The position numbers were made by a program, and so were the translations under genes. Source: Roseiarcus sp963717215 (GTDB lineage: Bacteria > Pseudomonadota > Alphaproteobacteria > Rhizobiales > Beijerinckiaceae). Taken from it: DNA of 64,000 nucleotides. Below are positions 1-10,187 of the stretch, one piece after another. The stretch covers positions 307,266 to 371,265 of the forward strand of contig CAVQVS010000013.1 in the NCBI GenBank assembly GCA_963717215.1, in the 5' to 3' direction. How positions within the stretch are numbered: position 1 is the stretch's first letter; each line of letters begins with the position of its first letter. Under the pieces are notes generated by a model. The model was given only the letters and a program-made list of their open reading frames with translations. It made no database searches and was not told the DNA's origin.

Positions 1-2182
1 GTTCGGCTGATCGTTGAAAAGCAGGGTTGCGACGCGTTCGGCGACAAAGTCCTCCGAATCTCCCGGCCCATAGGCGCCGCGGCCAGCGTTGAAGCGGACG
101 ATTTCGTCGAGCCCCACGCCGTGACGCAACATCGCGGGCGGCAGACCGAAAAGGTCGGCGAATTCGCGGTTCCAGGCGGTCAGCGCCAGATTCGCGTCAA
201 AAACGCTGACACCCTGCCGAGCGTGGTCGAGCGCATGCTGCAACTGATCGCGGCTCGACTGGATCGCCGCGGACGCTTCGTCGATGAGCTTGAGCGCCGA
301 CTGGCCTGACACGGTCCTCGGCCTCAGCAATAACGACAGGACCTGGCGCGAGGTCGAGGCGCCGATGGCGGGCGACAGCAAAAATTCCGCGTGGCGGATT
401 AATTGCGGGCCTGCCTCGATCGTGGGGTCATAAACGAGGTCGCGCTCGCGCATGAAAGTCGAAAAAGCGCGGCGCGCCCGCCCCGCGCCGAGATAGCGGG
501 CGACCGCAGCCTCGAGCTCGCCCGCGGTCGTCGACGAGCGCCAAAGGCGAAAGGCCTGCGGCTGGCCGCCGGCGCCCATTCCGGCAAATGCGCTCGCCTG
601 CGCGCGCTCGAGCGCGCTTGGCTGGCGGGTCAGGGAAAAGGCGACAAACGCTGCGATATTGGCGGCCAGCGACAGGATCACTCCGCCCACGAGGGGGCTC
701 GGCGCGAAGCCGACGAGCGCAGCCGGCCTCAGCCAGGCGACCGCCAGGGGCCCGTGCGCAAGAAGACCGGAAAGCGCCTGCTCCGGCCGGATCGAGGGCA
801 AAAGCAGCAGATAAAACCACGCCAGTGCGCCTACAGACATGCCCGCTGTCGCGCCCCGCGCAGTGCCACGGCGCCAGAAGAGGCCGCCAAGAAAGGCCGG
901 CGCGATCTGCGCCACCGCCGCGAACGACAGAAGGCCAATCGACACGAGGCCCGCTTCGCCGGCCATGCGCTCGTAAGCGAAGCCGAGCCCCAGAACGCCG
1001 ACGATGGCGATCCGGCGCACCCACAGCACCAGCGCGCCGATGTCGCCTTCAACGGCGCGCGCCCGGGCGCCGCGCCGGAGCAGGAACGGCATCACGAGGT
1101 CATTGGAGATGGTGATGGCGAGGGCGACACTCTCGACCACAACCATTCCAGTCGCCGCGGAGAGCCCGCCGACCATTGTCATGAGCGCCACCCCACGGGC
1201 GCCGGCGTTGAGCGGCAGCGCCAGAACAGTCAGGTCGCGATTGATTGATCCAGGGGGAAAAGTCTTGAGTCCGGCAATCGCGAGCGGGACCACGAACAGA
1301 TTGATCAGCACCAGATAAGCGGGAAAGAGCCAGGCCGCGGTGCGGATGTCGCGCTGGTCATGGTTCTCGACCACCGCGACGTGAAACTGGCGCGGCAGAA
1401 GCACGATCGCGAACGCCGACAACAATGTGGTCACCACCCAAACCGCTGGGTCGGGAGGCGTCTGGATCGCTGCCGCGATGCGTAGGATCGGACCCGGCGA
1501 TCTCCGTCAGATCGCCGATCCCGTCGTTGAGCCGCCAGACAACGAAGGCGCCAACGGCGAGAAACGCCATGAGCTTGACGATCAATTCGACGGCGATGGC
1601 GAGAATGAGCCCGTCCTGATGCTCCTTGGGGTTGATGCGCCGGGTGCCGAACGCCATCGCGAAGATGGCGAGCAGCAACGACACCGCAAGATAAAACGAG
1701 GCCGATGGCGCCGCCGGGGTCAGTCGCACGTGATCGAATGAACTCACCACCATCAATATTGTTGGCGCGACGGCCTTGAGCTGGAGCGCCACATAGGGCG
1801 CGGAGCCAATCAGGGCGATGAGCGCGGCGACCGCTGCCACGGCTTGAGATTTTCCATATCGCGCGGATACGAAATCGGCGACCGTGGAGACGTTCTGCGC
1901 GCGGGCAAGATTGGCGATGCGGGCGATGAACGGCGCCCCGAAACCGATAACGAGGATGGGGCCGATATAAATCGGCAGAAAATCGAGCCCATGCGCAGAG
2001 GCGAGCCCGACCGAGCCGTAATAGGTCCAGGAAGTGCAATAGACGGCGAGACTGAGCGCATAGACGAAAGCTCGCGAGCGCCCGGATAGAAAGCGTCGCC
2101 CGGCGCCGTCACCCCACCAGGCGATGAGGAACAGGAACGAGACGTAGCCGATCGCGGTGAGAAGGACCGTCGTGCCGTTCAT
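1..2182 (-). CDS. SLC5-type symporter/sensor histidine kinase (CbrA-like), partial and frameshifted
   Basis: The first ~230 residues are a sodium:solute symporter-like membrane domain, with an amphipathic start, the segment YCTSWTYYGSVG and several hydrophobic helices. Reading continues in a second frame from about 1490 down to the left edge. That part carries further membrane helices (for example a stretch reading MTMVGGLSAATGMVVVES) and then a soluble PAS-like region (SVFDANLALTAWNREFADLFG). This order matches CbrA-type hybrid kinases, in which a symporter domain senses or carries a substrate and a PAS-histidine kinase signals. The kinase core itself would lie outside the window. A one-base indel near 1485-1500 separates the two halves; both are well conserved, so I read one gene. 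It is divergent from an amino-acid permease 180 bp away. Family call is firm; substrate unknown. Confidence 0.8.
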
Positions 2183-2361
2183 CAGAGCCGAGCGTTCGCC
2201 CTTTGCTGAGAGGCAGGCACCCTAAACGATGATGGCGCTGTGTGGAATCGAGCGCGCGCCTGCACCCCCTTTTTTATCGTATGGCGTTTTCATGACGATC
2301 CGTGCCAACCTGGGACGAAGTTGCGCCGAAGGGCGAAGCCAACACAGCAAGCGAGGTCGCG

Positions 2362-3840
2362 ATGACAGACCAGGCTTTGACTCCCAGTCCGCTCCCTCAG
2401 GGTTTGATGACGCGCAAACCCCTCGCCGACATCATTGCCGAAGGCGAGGGCCATGCGCTGGGCAAGACCCTCGGTCCGGTCAGCCTCACCGCGCTGGGGA
2501 TTGGCTGCATCATCGGAGCGGGCATCTTCGTTCTCACCGGCACCGCGGCGGCGCGCTATGCGGGGCCGGGCATCATGCTGTCCTTCGTGATCGGCGGCAT
2601 CGCCTGCGCCTTCGTTGGCCTCTGCTACGCCGAGCTTGCCGCGCTGCTGCCGGTCGCCGGCAGCACCTACACGTATACCTACGCCACGCTCGGCGAGATT
2701 TTTGCCTGGATCATCGGCTGGGACCTCATCCTCGAATACGCCATGGGCGCATCGACCGTGGCGGTCGGCTGGTCGGGCTACATCGCCTCGCTGTTACGCA
2801 ATTTCGGTATAATCATCCCGCCCCACTACGCCGCCGCGCCCTGGACGCAAGTCAAGCTGCCCGATGGAACCAGTGTCGGGGGCATCGTCAACATTCCCGC
2901 GGCCCTCATCGTCCTCGCACTGACCGCGATGCTGATCGGGGGCACCAAGGAATCCGCCCGTCTCAACAACATCATGGTCGCCATAAAACTGTTCGTCGTG
3001 GTCGCTTTCATCCTGCTCGGCGCGGCGTACGTGACCTCCGCCAACTGGCATCCGCTCATTCCGGCCAATACCGGCGAGTTCGGCCATTTCGGCTGGTCAG
3101 GCGTGGTGCGCGGCGCCTCGGTCGTGTTCTTCGCCTTCATCGGCTTTGACGCCGTCTCGACCGCCGCGCAGGAAGCGAAACTGCCGCAGCGCGACATGCC
3201 GATCGGCATTCTTGGCTCGCTCGTGATTTGCACGATTCTCTATGTGCTGGTGGCGGCGGTGGTGACGGGCCTGGTGCCCTACACCGAGCTCAACGTGCCC
3301 GACCCGATCGCCAAGGCCGTCGATGTCATCGGCATGACCTGGTTCTCGGTGCTCATCAAGATCGGCGCGCTGGCGGGCTTAACGACTGTCATCCTCGTCC
3401 TGCTTTACGGGCAGAGCCGCGTCTTCTTCACCATCGCCAAGGACGGCCTTCTGCCGAAAATGTTTTCGGAGGTGCATCCAACGCTCGGCACGCCTTACAA
3501 GAGTCAGCTCCTGATCGAAATCATCGTCGCCATCGTCGCGGCGCTGACGCCGATCGACGTTCTGGGCGAGATGGTCAGCATCGGCACCTTGTTCGCGTTC
3601 GCGCTGGTCTGCGGCGCGGTGGTCTATCTGCGCAAGAGCGACGCAGAAATCTTCCGGCCGTTCCGCACGCCCGCGGTGCCGTGGGTGCCGAGTCTCGGCA
3701 TCGCTTTCTCGCTCTTGCTGATGGTGTTCCTGCCGTGGGAGACGTGGCTCAGGCTGATCGTCTGGCTCGCGATCGGCCTCGTCCTTTATTTTGGCTACGG
3801 GCGCTCGCATTCGGTGCTGATGAACGGCGAGAAGCGTTGA
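2362..3840 (+). CDS. APC-family cationic amino-acid permease
   Basis: An integral membrane transporter of the amino acid-polyamine-organocation superfamily, close to the YhdG/CAT type that imports amino acids with protons. The early motif GIGCIIGAGIFVLTGTAA is the family signature in helix 1, and about twelve hydrophobic helices follow, with EAKLPQRDMPIGILGSL in the middle. I prefer the ATG at 2362 (MTDQALTPS), which has a GCGAGG stretch just upstream; an in-frame ATG at 2302 would add 20 hydrophilic residues without a better ribosome site. It is transcribed away from the symporter-type sensor kinase, so that kinase may control it, but this is inference from position only. Confidence 0.88.
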   Translation: MTDQALTPSPLPQGLMTRKPLADIIAEGEGHALGKTLGPVSLTALGIGCIIGAGIFVLTGTAAARYAGPGIMLSFVIGGIACAFVGLCYAELAALLPVAGSTYTYTYATLGEIFAWIIGWDLILEYAMGASTVAVGWSGYIASLLRNFGIIIPPHYAAAPWTQVKLPDGTSVGGIVNIPAALIVLALTAMLIGGTKESARLNNIMVAIKLFVVVAFILLGAAYVTSANWHPLIPANTGEFGHFGWSGVVRGASVVFFAFIGFDAVSTAAQEAKLPQRDMPIGILGSLVICTILYVLVAAVVTGLVPYTELNVPDPIAKAVDVIGMTWFSVLIKIGALAGLTTVILVLLYGQSRVFFTIAKDGLLPKMFSEVHPTLGTPYKSQLLIEIIVAIVAALTPIDVLGEMVSIGTLFAFALVCGAVVYLRKSDAEIFRPFRTPAVPWVPSLGIAFSLLLMVFLPWETWLRLIVWLAIGLVLYFGYGRSHSVLMNGEKR

Positions 3841-3851
3841 GCCGCGCCCAA

Positions 3852-3932
3852 CCAGACGGCTTCGGCGGAGAGCAGCTTTCCGGGCAAGCTTAAGGTCGGC
3901 GGTATCGAAGAAGCCTTCGGTGAACCCGCCGC
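3852..3932 (-). repeat. Decayed copy of the 3' end of the adenylate cyclase gene
   Basis: This stretch between the permease and the binding protein closely resembles the sequence at about 5498-5590, the 3' end of the cyclase gene and the bases just past its stop. Both contain GGTCGGCGGTATCGAAG followed by CCTTCGGTGAACC. On the minus strand it can be read as GFTEGFFDTADLK, against WFTEGFDTADLK in the cyclase. Similarity continues past the cyclase stop codon (GGCGGAGAGC near 3863 and 5500), so it is a DNA duplication and not protein convergence. No intact reading frame remains. Confidence 0.6.
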
Positions 3933-3964
3933 GGGCCCCGCAGCCCTCGCTTTGAGGGTTCTGT

Positions 3965-5218
3965 TCACTTCGTCAGTGGGCAGCCGCTGTTGGCGGCGGT
4001 CGGATAGGCTGTGCCGCCGGGCACGGTCGCGAGCAGCTTGTAATAATCCCAGTCGCGTTTGCTTTCCGACGGCTTCTTGACCTCGAACAGATAGAGGTCC
4101 GACACCATGCGGCCATTGGCTTGCACGTGGCCGTTCGACGTGACAGCATCATCAACCGGCAGCTCCTTCAGCTTCTTGGCGACCGCGTCGGAGTCCTTTG
4201 TGCCCGCCGCTTTCACCGCTTTGAGATATTGTAACGTCGCTGAATAGGTTCCGGCCTGGATCATGTTCGGCATGCGCCCGGTGCGCTTGAAGTAGCGCTC
4301 GCCGAATTCGCGCGTCCGATCGTTCATATCCCAATAGTAGGTCTCGGGGAACACCAGACCCTGTGCGGCTTGCAACCCGAGGCCATGAACTTCGGTAAGG
4401 GTCATGCCCAGAGCCGCAAGCCTTTGGCCGCCGGCGACGATGCCGAACTCCGCCGCCTGCTTGACCGAATTGATGGCATCGGTTCCCGCGTTGGCGAGGG
4501 CGACAATCTTCGCCTTCGAGCTCTGCGCCTGCAAGAGGAAGGATGAGAAATCGGGGGCGTTGAGCGGGTAAAGCACATGGCCGAGCACCTGGCCCCCGTT
4601 CGCTTTGATGACGTCGGTGGTGTCTTTCTCCAGCGCGTGGCCGAAAGCATAGTCCACGGTGATGAAGTACCAGGTTTCGCCGCCGGCTTTCACCAGCGCG
4701 CCCGCTGAGACCGCGGCCGCGTGCGTGTCACGAACCCAGTGGAAGCCGTACGGCGTGCAGTTCGCGCCGGTGATCGCGGACGTTGCGGCTCCGACGACGA
4801 TATCGATCTTCTTCTTCTCCGCGCTGATCTGCTGCACCGCGAGCGCGACGGAGGACGTGGTGAGTTCGGTGATCATATCGACACCTTCGGTGTCGTACCA
4901 ACGGCGGGCGATGTTGCCGGCGATATCCGGCTTGTTCTGGTGATCGGCGTCGACGAGCTCTATCTTTTGGCCGAGCACGCTTCCGCCGAAGTCCTCAATC
5001 GCCATTCTCGCGGCTTCGACCGATCCCTTGCCGCCGTAGTCGGCATAGGTTCCAGATTGATCGTTGAGGACGCCGATCTTTACGCCCTGCGCAGAGGCCG
5101 GCGCGACCGCAAGCATGCCGCAGACGGCGATGATGGCGGCCCACGTGGGCCGGAAGCTTCGGGAGGAATATGGGGTGGCGGCCGCAACCGACTGCGACAG
5201 GACACGACACTTGATCAT
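3965..5218 (-). CDS. Periplasmic binding protein, branched-chain amino-acid/amide type (Peripla_BP_6)
   Basis: A 417-residue secreted solute-binding protein. A signal peptide ends near residue 44 (APASAQG), followed by VKIGVLNDQSGTYADYGGKG, the usual start of the LivK/AmiC-like fold in which a bilobed domain binds an amino acid, amide or aromatic acid for an ABC importer. The C-terminus has the typical DLYLFEVKKPSES strand and a Cys near the end. The start codon is preceded by AAGGGGGAATGAC. No permease or ATPase genes lie nearby, so it is an orphan that either works with a transporter elsewhere or serves as a sensor. A GC-rich palindrome (5271-5285) lies in its leader. Confidence 0.88.
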   Translation of the reverse strand: MIKCRVLSQSVAAATPYSSRSFRPTWAAIIAVCGMLAVAPASAQGVKIGVLNDQSGTYADYGGKGSVEAARMAIEDFGGSVLGQKIELVDADHQNKPDIAGNIARRWYDTEGVDMITELTTSSVALAVQQISAEKKKIDIVVGAATSAITGANCTPYGFHWVRDTHAAAVSAGALVKAGGETWYFITVDYAFGHALEKDTTDVIKANGGQVLGHVLYPLNAPDFSSFLLQAQSSKAKIVALANAGTDAINSVKQAAEFGIVAGGQRLAALGMTLTEVHGLGLQAAQGLVFPETYYWDMNDRTREFGERYFKRTGRMPNMIQAGTYSATLQYLKAVKAAGTKDSDAVAKKLKELPVDDAVTSNGHVQANGRMVSDLYLFEVKKPSESKRDWDYYKLLATVPGGTAYPTAANSGCPLTK

Positions 5219-5514
5219 GTCATTCCCCCTTGATGGGTTTGTTGGTTGTGCGCTGCGTTAGGCAAATTCCGCCCCGATCCGGGGCTGCCTCAACCCAGAG
5301 GCACGTCGCTGCGAAACGCGCTGTGACGCGGATCACACTCTATTGGATTTCGCTGTGCATCCGTTTAGAATTGGCGCGCGCCCAGAACGGGACTGCCACT
5401 TCGGCGATCAAACGCCATTGCCGAGTGGCTGGCCCATCAGCGTTCTCATGGCCCGTTCGCTCTGACCAAAACCGGTGGTCGGCGCGCAGCGCGCTTGGGC
5501 GGAGAGCGGCCTTC
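5219..5514. other. Intergenic spacer with leader hairpin
   Basis: A spacer of about 300 bp between the binding-protein start and the cyclase stop. It contains a small palindrome GCCCCGATCCGGGGC at 5271-5285, about 50 bp upstream of the binding-protein start, and at its right end the bases shared with the decayed cyclase copy near 3852-3932. I see no convincing gene in either strand. Confidence 0.5.
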
Positions 5515-8500
5515 TTAGGCAAGCTCTCCTAGGAGCGCCTTCGCAGCCTTCAGGTCGGCGGTATCGAAGCCTTCGGTGAACCAGCCATAGACTGGCGCGA
5601 GCAGTTCGTGCCCTTTCCGTCGCTCGCCCCGGTCGGCCCAGAGCCGGGCGAGATCGCAGGCGGCTCGAAGCTCGAAGATACGCGACGATCGGTGACGGGC
5701 GGCGGCGAGTGCGGCGGCGAGTGCGGTCTCGGCGTCCTGAACATCGCCGGCGGCGCGAGCCAGACAGACACGCGCGCGCAGCCGGTGCAGCTCCGCCGTG
5801 CAAAAATGCTCGCCCGTCGCCTCGGCGCGGGCCAAGCCCTCCTCAAGCACGGATTGCGCCTCGTCCAATCGGCCGAGTCGCAACCACGCGTCGGCGAGCA
5901 GCATGAGGAAATAGGTGTGCACAAAAGCCGTACCCATTGCCGCGCGCCGCTCGAGGAAGTTTCGCATCTCCTCGGCGGCGCTGTGATCCCGGCCCTCGCG
6001 AACGGCGCGCCATGCGGCCATGATGCGCGCTTCGGGGTAGTATATGGCGAGCCCGTGCTCGTCGGCGAGGCGCGCGAGCAGGATGGCGCGGTGGTCGAGT
6101 TCTTCGAGTTCGCCAGCGAGTTGCAGCAGCATCGAGCTCCAGGTGAGGGCGTGCGCGACCACTTGGGGTTGCCCGAGCGCCCGAGCATGGGCGATGCCCT
6201 CAGCGTTACGGGCCAGCGCCCGCTCTGGATAGCCGAGAAGAAACAGAGCACCGCTGCTGTTGCTGAGAGCGCACTCTCGAGCGTCGTGGCCGCCAAAGGT
6301 GAGCGCCTGACTTCCGTGGCGATCGACCTCGTAGAGGGCGAGCGCGCGGTCCACATGGTGACAAGTCGCCTCCAGATCGCCGCGGAAAATACACGACGAC
6401 CACAGCGCGTGGCGCGCCTGCACCTCGTGATCGATGTCGCCCTCGGCCTGGGCCTCCGCCAGGAGCGCATCGCCCGCCGCGACAGCTGAACTGTATTCAG
6501 CGCGCACATTATAGACGCGCCAGAGGTTCCAGCGGGCGCGAAAGCGGCCCTTTCGGTCCCCCAGTTCCTCTGAAAGCTGACTCGCCCGCTCGTGCGCCGC
6601 CTGAGCTTCGGGAGAGGCAGGGCCGAGTGTATTGGTGAGAGCGACACCGAGTGCGCCAAGCAACTCGAGCTCAAGGCGCTGTCGATCGGGCGTCGAGGGC
6701 ATTCCCTGGAGTAAACTGACGGCGCGAGAGAGCGAGTTCGTCGCCTCGCGCATCGCCGAGCGGCCGAGGGCCGCGCGGCCGGCGCGCGCCCATGCATCCG
6801 CTGCGCGCGCATCGAGCCCGGCTTCGGTCAGGTGATAGGCGAGCAGCTCGGGTTGAGTTTCGACGACACCTGGAAACCGCGCTTCGAACACCTGCGCGAC
6901 ACGAGCGTGCAGCTGCTGGCGCCTGGACCTGAGCAACGATTGATAGGCAGCGTCCTTAACCAGGGCGTGCTTGAAACTGTAGGTCGCGCCGGGGGGGCTG
7001 CCACGGCGAAACACGAGCTCTGAGGCGACCAATTGGTCGAGCCCGCTTTCCAACCGCTCCTGCGGCTGATCGGCGACGGCGGCGAGCAGTTCGTGGGAAA
7101 ACTCGCGGCCGATCACGGCGCCGACCTGGGCGAGTTCCTTGACGGTGGCCAGCCGGTCGAGCCGCGCCATCAGCGAATCGTGCAGGTTCGCCGGGATCGC
7201 AAGCGGCGGCAGCGGGCCCGTAAGCTCGTAATGATCGCCCGCATCGGTCATGAGGCCAGATTCGAGCATTGTCCTGGTCAGCTCTTCGAGAAACAAGGGC
7301 ACGCCGTCGGTACGCTCGAGGATCTGATCCAGGATCTCGGCCGGCAACGCCTTGCCGCCGGTGACCCGAAGGGCCATCGCAGCGCCCTGACGCCGGCCGA
7401 GGCGGTTGACAGGGAGCGCGGTCACGTGTGCCTGGCCAGACCACGGCGGGCTGAACTGCGGTCGGTGGGTCATCACGACGAGGATGGGCAGGCCACGCGC
7501 TCGCTCGACCACCATTTCGAGCAGCTCCAGAGTCGACGGGTCGGCCCAGTGCAGATCTTCATACAGCTGGAGAACGGGCCGCTTGCGGGCGAGCCCGGCC
7601 AGCTGCTCGATCAGAACCTCGAAGGTGCGCTGCTTCTGGCGCTGCGGGCTGAGGTTGGGCGCGCGATAGCGTTCATCCGTCGCGACGCCCAGCAACGCCC
7701 CGAACAAGGGCGTCGCCTCGTCTAGCTGCTCGGCGCCCTGTGCGAGCAGCGCCTCGAGTTTGGCGAGCCGGTCTGCGGGTTCGTCATGGGAGGCGAAGCC
7801 CGCCGCCCGCTGGAGCTGCGCGACGATCGGGTGGAGCGCGCTGTTGGTGTGATAGGCGGAGCAAAGATGGCTGATTGCGATGTGCGGCTCGTCCGCCAGC
7901 TTCTCGCGAAGGGCGTGCAGCAGCCTCGACTTGCCAATGCCTGCTTCGCCCGCGATCAGGACCACCTGGCCATCGCCGTCCTTGGCCCAGCTCCAGCGCT
8001 CGAGCAGCATGGCCAGCTCGTGGTCACGTCCGATCAGCGGCGTCAGGCGCTGTCCGTGGAGGGCCTCGAACCGGCCGTGGGCGGAGCCCTCGCCCTCGAC
8101 CCGGAAGGCCGCGACAGGCTCGGAGAAACCTTTCATCTGGGTCGGACCGAGGTCGGTCAGCTCGAACAGCGTTCCGACCATCCCCCGGGTCGCCTGGCTG
8201 ATGATGACGGCGCCGGGCGCGGCCAGCGCTTGCAGCCGGGCCGCAAGATTCGGCGTCTCGCCGACCACAGCGCGCTCTCGCGCTTCGCCTTCGCCTACCG
8301 TCTCGCCCACCACCACGAGCCCAGTCGCGATCCCGATCCGGGCCGCCAGCCGACGGCCGCCCGCCTCAAGCGCGCCCACGGTTCGGACAAGAGCAAGGCC
8401 CGCTCGCACCGCCCGCTCGGCGTCGTCCTCGTGCGCCTGCGGCCAACCGAAATAGGCCAGCACCCCGTCGCCCATGAGCTTGGCGATGTGGCCCTCGAAG

Positions 8501-8883
8501 CGCAGGGTCTCGCCGGCCACGGCATTCTGGTAGGCGCGAATGGCAGCGCCCATCTCCTCGGGATCGAGCGCCGCCGACAATTCGGTCGAGCCGACAAGAT
8601 CGACGAACATCACGGTCAGCTGCCGCCGCTCGGCCTCTGTCGGCCGGGCCGCGGTTGGGTCCTTGACCGGGGTGCTTGGACCTGCTTGCCGCGCTAAAGC
8701 GGGCGCGGCGAGGACGGCGATCGCTTCCAGGAGCTTGCGGCGATGCCCGACGATGGTGACGCCAATGTCTTTGAGATCTTCAGCAGTCAGCTTGGGCAGA
8801 ATATCGGCGACGATCTCGTTCTCGCGGAACGCCTGCTCGTAGCGCTCCAGCCCCAGCTCTCGCAGCCACGCCAAGATATCCAC
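5515..8883 (-). CDS. SAM domain / class III adenylate cyclase / AAA ATPase / TPR signalling protein
   Basis: A 1122-residue cytoplasmic regulator. Residues 1-60 form a SAM domain (LRELGLERYEQAFRENEI, LKDIGVTIVGHRRKLL). Next is a class III nucleotidyl cyclase domain beginning RRQLTVMFVDLVGSTELS, which includes the metal-binding Asp, and GDGVLAYFGWPQ. A STAND/AAA_16-type ATPase follows with LIGRDHELAMLLERW and the P-loop GEAGIGKS near residue 315. The remaining ~500 residues are helical TPR-like repeats ending WFTEGFDTADLKAAKALLGELA. The predicted activity is cAMP (or cGMP) synthesis controlled by partner binding and ATP. This architecture is common in Bradyrhizobium-like genomes, usually in many paralogues; the signal sensed is unknown. 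It is monocistronic as far as I can see. Confidence 0.9.
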   Translation of the reverse strand: MDILAWLRELGLERYEQAFRENEIVADILPKLTAEDLKDIGVTIVGHRRKLLEAIAVLAAPALARQAGPSTPVKDPTAARPTEAERRQLTVMFVDLVGSTELSAALDPEEMGAAIRAYQNAVAGETLRFEGHIAKLMGDGVLAYFGWPQAHEDDAERAVRAGLALVRTVGALEAGGRRLAARIGIATGLVVVGETVGEGEARERAVVGETPNLAARLQALAAPGAVIISQATRGMVGTLFELTDLGPTQMKGFSEPVAAFRVEGEGSAHGRFEALHGQRLTPLIGRDHELAMLLERWSWAKDGDGQVVLIAGEAGIGKSRLLHALREKLADEPHIAISHLCSAYHTNSALHPIVAQLQRAAGFASHDEPADRLAKLEALLAQGAEQLDEATPLFGALLGVATDERYRAPNLSPQRQKQRTFEVLIEQLAGLARKRPVLQLYEDLHWADPSTLELLEMVVERARGLPILVVMTHRPQFSPPWSGQAHVTALPVNRLGRRQGAAMALRVTGGKALPAEILDQILERTDGVPLFLEELTRTMLESGLMTDAGDHYELTGPLPPLAIPANLHDSLMARLDRLATVKELAQVGAVIGREFSHELLAAVADQPQERLESGLDQLVASELVFRRGSPPGATYSFKHALVKDAAYQSLLRSRRQQLHARVAQVFEARFPGVVETQPELLAYHLTEAGLDARAADAWARAGRAALGRSAMREATNSLSRAVSLLQGMPSTPDRQRLELELLGALGVALTNTLGPASPEAQAAHERASQLSEELGDRKGRFRARWNLWRVYNVRAEYSSAVAAGDALLAEAQAEGDIDHEVQARHALWSSCIFRGDLEATCHHVDRALALYEVDRHGSQALTFGGHDARECALSNSSGALFLLGYPERALARNAEGIAHARALGQPQVVAHALTWSSMLLQLAGELEELDHRAILLARLADEHGLAIYYPEARIMAAWRAVREGRDHSAAEEMRNFLERRAAMGTAFVHTYFLMLLADAWLRLGRLDEAQSVLEEGLARAEATGEHFCTAELHRLRARVCLARAAGDVQDAETALAAALAAARHRSSRIFELRAACDLARLWADRGERRKGHELLAPVYGWFTEGFDTADLKAAKALLGELA

Positions 8884-9035
8884 GGCGTTTTTCCATGAGG
8901 CCGATCAAATCGGCAAGGCTGAGGTTAACAGACCGCCGACCCGGGCGCCAACAGGCCGGCGGCGGCCAATTGCATCGACCGCCACCCGAATGAGGTCTAG
9001 CCGACGAAGTCTTGCCCACTCCTCGGGGAGGGACC

Positions 9036-9050
9036 GAGAGCTTTGCAGAA
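9036..9050. repeat. Left terminal inverted repeat of the IS
   Basis: GAGAGCTTTGCAGAA, perfectly complementary to 10188-10202. The preceding GGACC (9031-9035) is the left copy of the target duplication. Confidence 0.88.
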
Positions 9051-9176
9051 CGAGCGATTTCGCTTTGAGGGGGCCGGGTTTGGCTGAGTCCGCGGGGGTA
9101 GGGGCGATTTTTGTGGTCTCTTGAGGTGGTTGTCGGGCCCGCCTTGATCGGGCGGAAGGGGCTTGAGCCCCTGCGC

Positions 9177-10139
9177 CTAGGCCGCTCGCATCAGCACGAG
9201 CGCCCGCTTCATGTTCATTGCCGCCGCGACGAGTTGCAGATGGCAGGCGTTGCGCGCGAGCCCGAAGTAGCGGACGCGGCTCATTCCGTACCAGCGCTTC
9301 ATGGTGGCGAAGGCGCGCTCGACAGCTGAGCGGATGCTGGTCGCCCATGCGTTGTGGAGCTTTTGCCAGGGCTCGAGCGGATAGCGGGCGTGCTTAACCT
9401 TCCAGGCGATCCCATCGACCAGGCCGCGCCGTTCGAGCGTCTCGCGCAAAGCCTGGCTGTCATAGGCCCGGTCGGCGAAATAGCCCTGCTCGTCGCCCTG
9501 GATCAGTGCTTCGCCCAGGCGGGAGTCGTGCACATTGGCCGAAGTCATCTCAGCCTGACGCACCAAGCCGCTCTCCTCGTCCACCGCCAGATGCGCCTTG
9601 TAGCCAAAATAGGTCTTGTCGCGCTTGCGCGTGAAACGCGCCGCGGGATCGCGCGGATTGACGCCGCCGCCCTCGTAAGGCCGCCTGACTGCGCCAGCGA
9701 TGATGGTCGCATCGACCAGCGTGCCTTTTTTGACGATAAGGCCGAGCGCGTCGAGCTGGCGGTTGACCTCCGCCAAGAGCTTCATCGACAGGCCAAGCTT
9801 GTCGATCGTCTGGCGGAACCGCCAGATCGAGGCGTGGTCCGGCGTCTCCACCTCCAGCGGCAGCCCGCAAAAACGGCGGAACGACAGCCTGTCGCGCACC
9901 GCCTCCTCGGCGGCGGGATCAGAGAGCGCGTGCCATTGCTGCAGCAGCAAAATCTTGAACATCGTCAAAGGCGGATAGCCTGGCGCGCCGGTCGCTGAGC
10001 CATGGATAGACGAAAGCAGAGCCTCGAACGAAGACCAGTCGAACGCCTTCTCGATCCGGTCCAGAAAGCCTCCAACCTTCCCATAACCGCTCACCATCGC
10101 GTCAACGAACGAAGGCTGCGACAGGTCACGGCGCGTCAT
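9177..10139 (-). CDS. IS5-family DDE transposase
   Basis: A 320-residue transposase starting MTRRDLSQPSFVDAMV at the ATG ending 10139. The N-terminal half is a DUF772-type domain (YPPLTMFKILLLQQWHALSD, LSFRRFCGL). The DDE catalytic core follows: Asp in TLVDATIIAG, Asp in GYFADRAYDSQ, Glu in SAVERAFATMKR, near the C-terminus. It catalyses cut-and-paste movement of the surrounding element. The reading frame stays open upstream by chance into the neighbouring methyltransferase gene; the ATG 49 bp inside the right inverted repeat is the sensible start. Length and motifs are full and undamaged. Confidence 0.92.
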   Translation of the reverse strand: MTRRDLSQPSFVDAMVSGYGKVGGFLDRIEKAFDWSSFEALLSSIHGSATGAPGYPPLTMFKILLLQQWHALSDPAAEEAVRDRLSFRRFCGLPLEVETPDHASIWRFRQTIDKLGLSMKLLAEVNRQLDALGLIVKKGTLVDATIIAGAVRRPYEGGGVNPRDPAARFTRKRDKTYFGYKAHLAVDEESGLVRQAEMTSANVHDSRLGEALIQGDEQGYFADRAYDSQALRETLERRGLVDGIAWKVKHARYPLEPWQKLHNAWATSIRSAVERAFATMKRWYGMSRVRYFGLARNACHLQLVAAAMNMKRALVLMRAA

Positions 10140-10187
10140 CGGCAAATCATCCTCCTTGGCCCAACCCAGAGAATCAAATCCGCCAAC

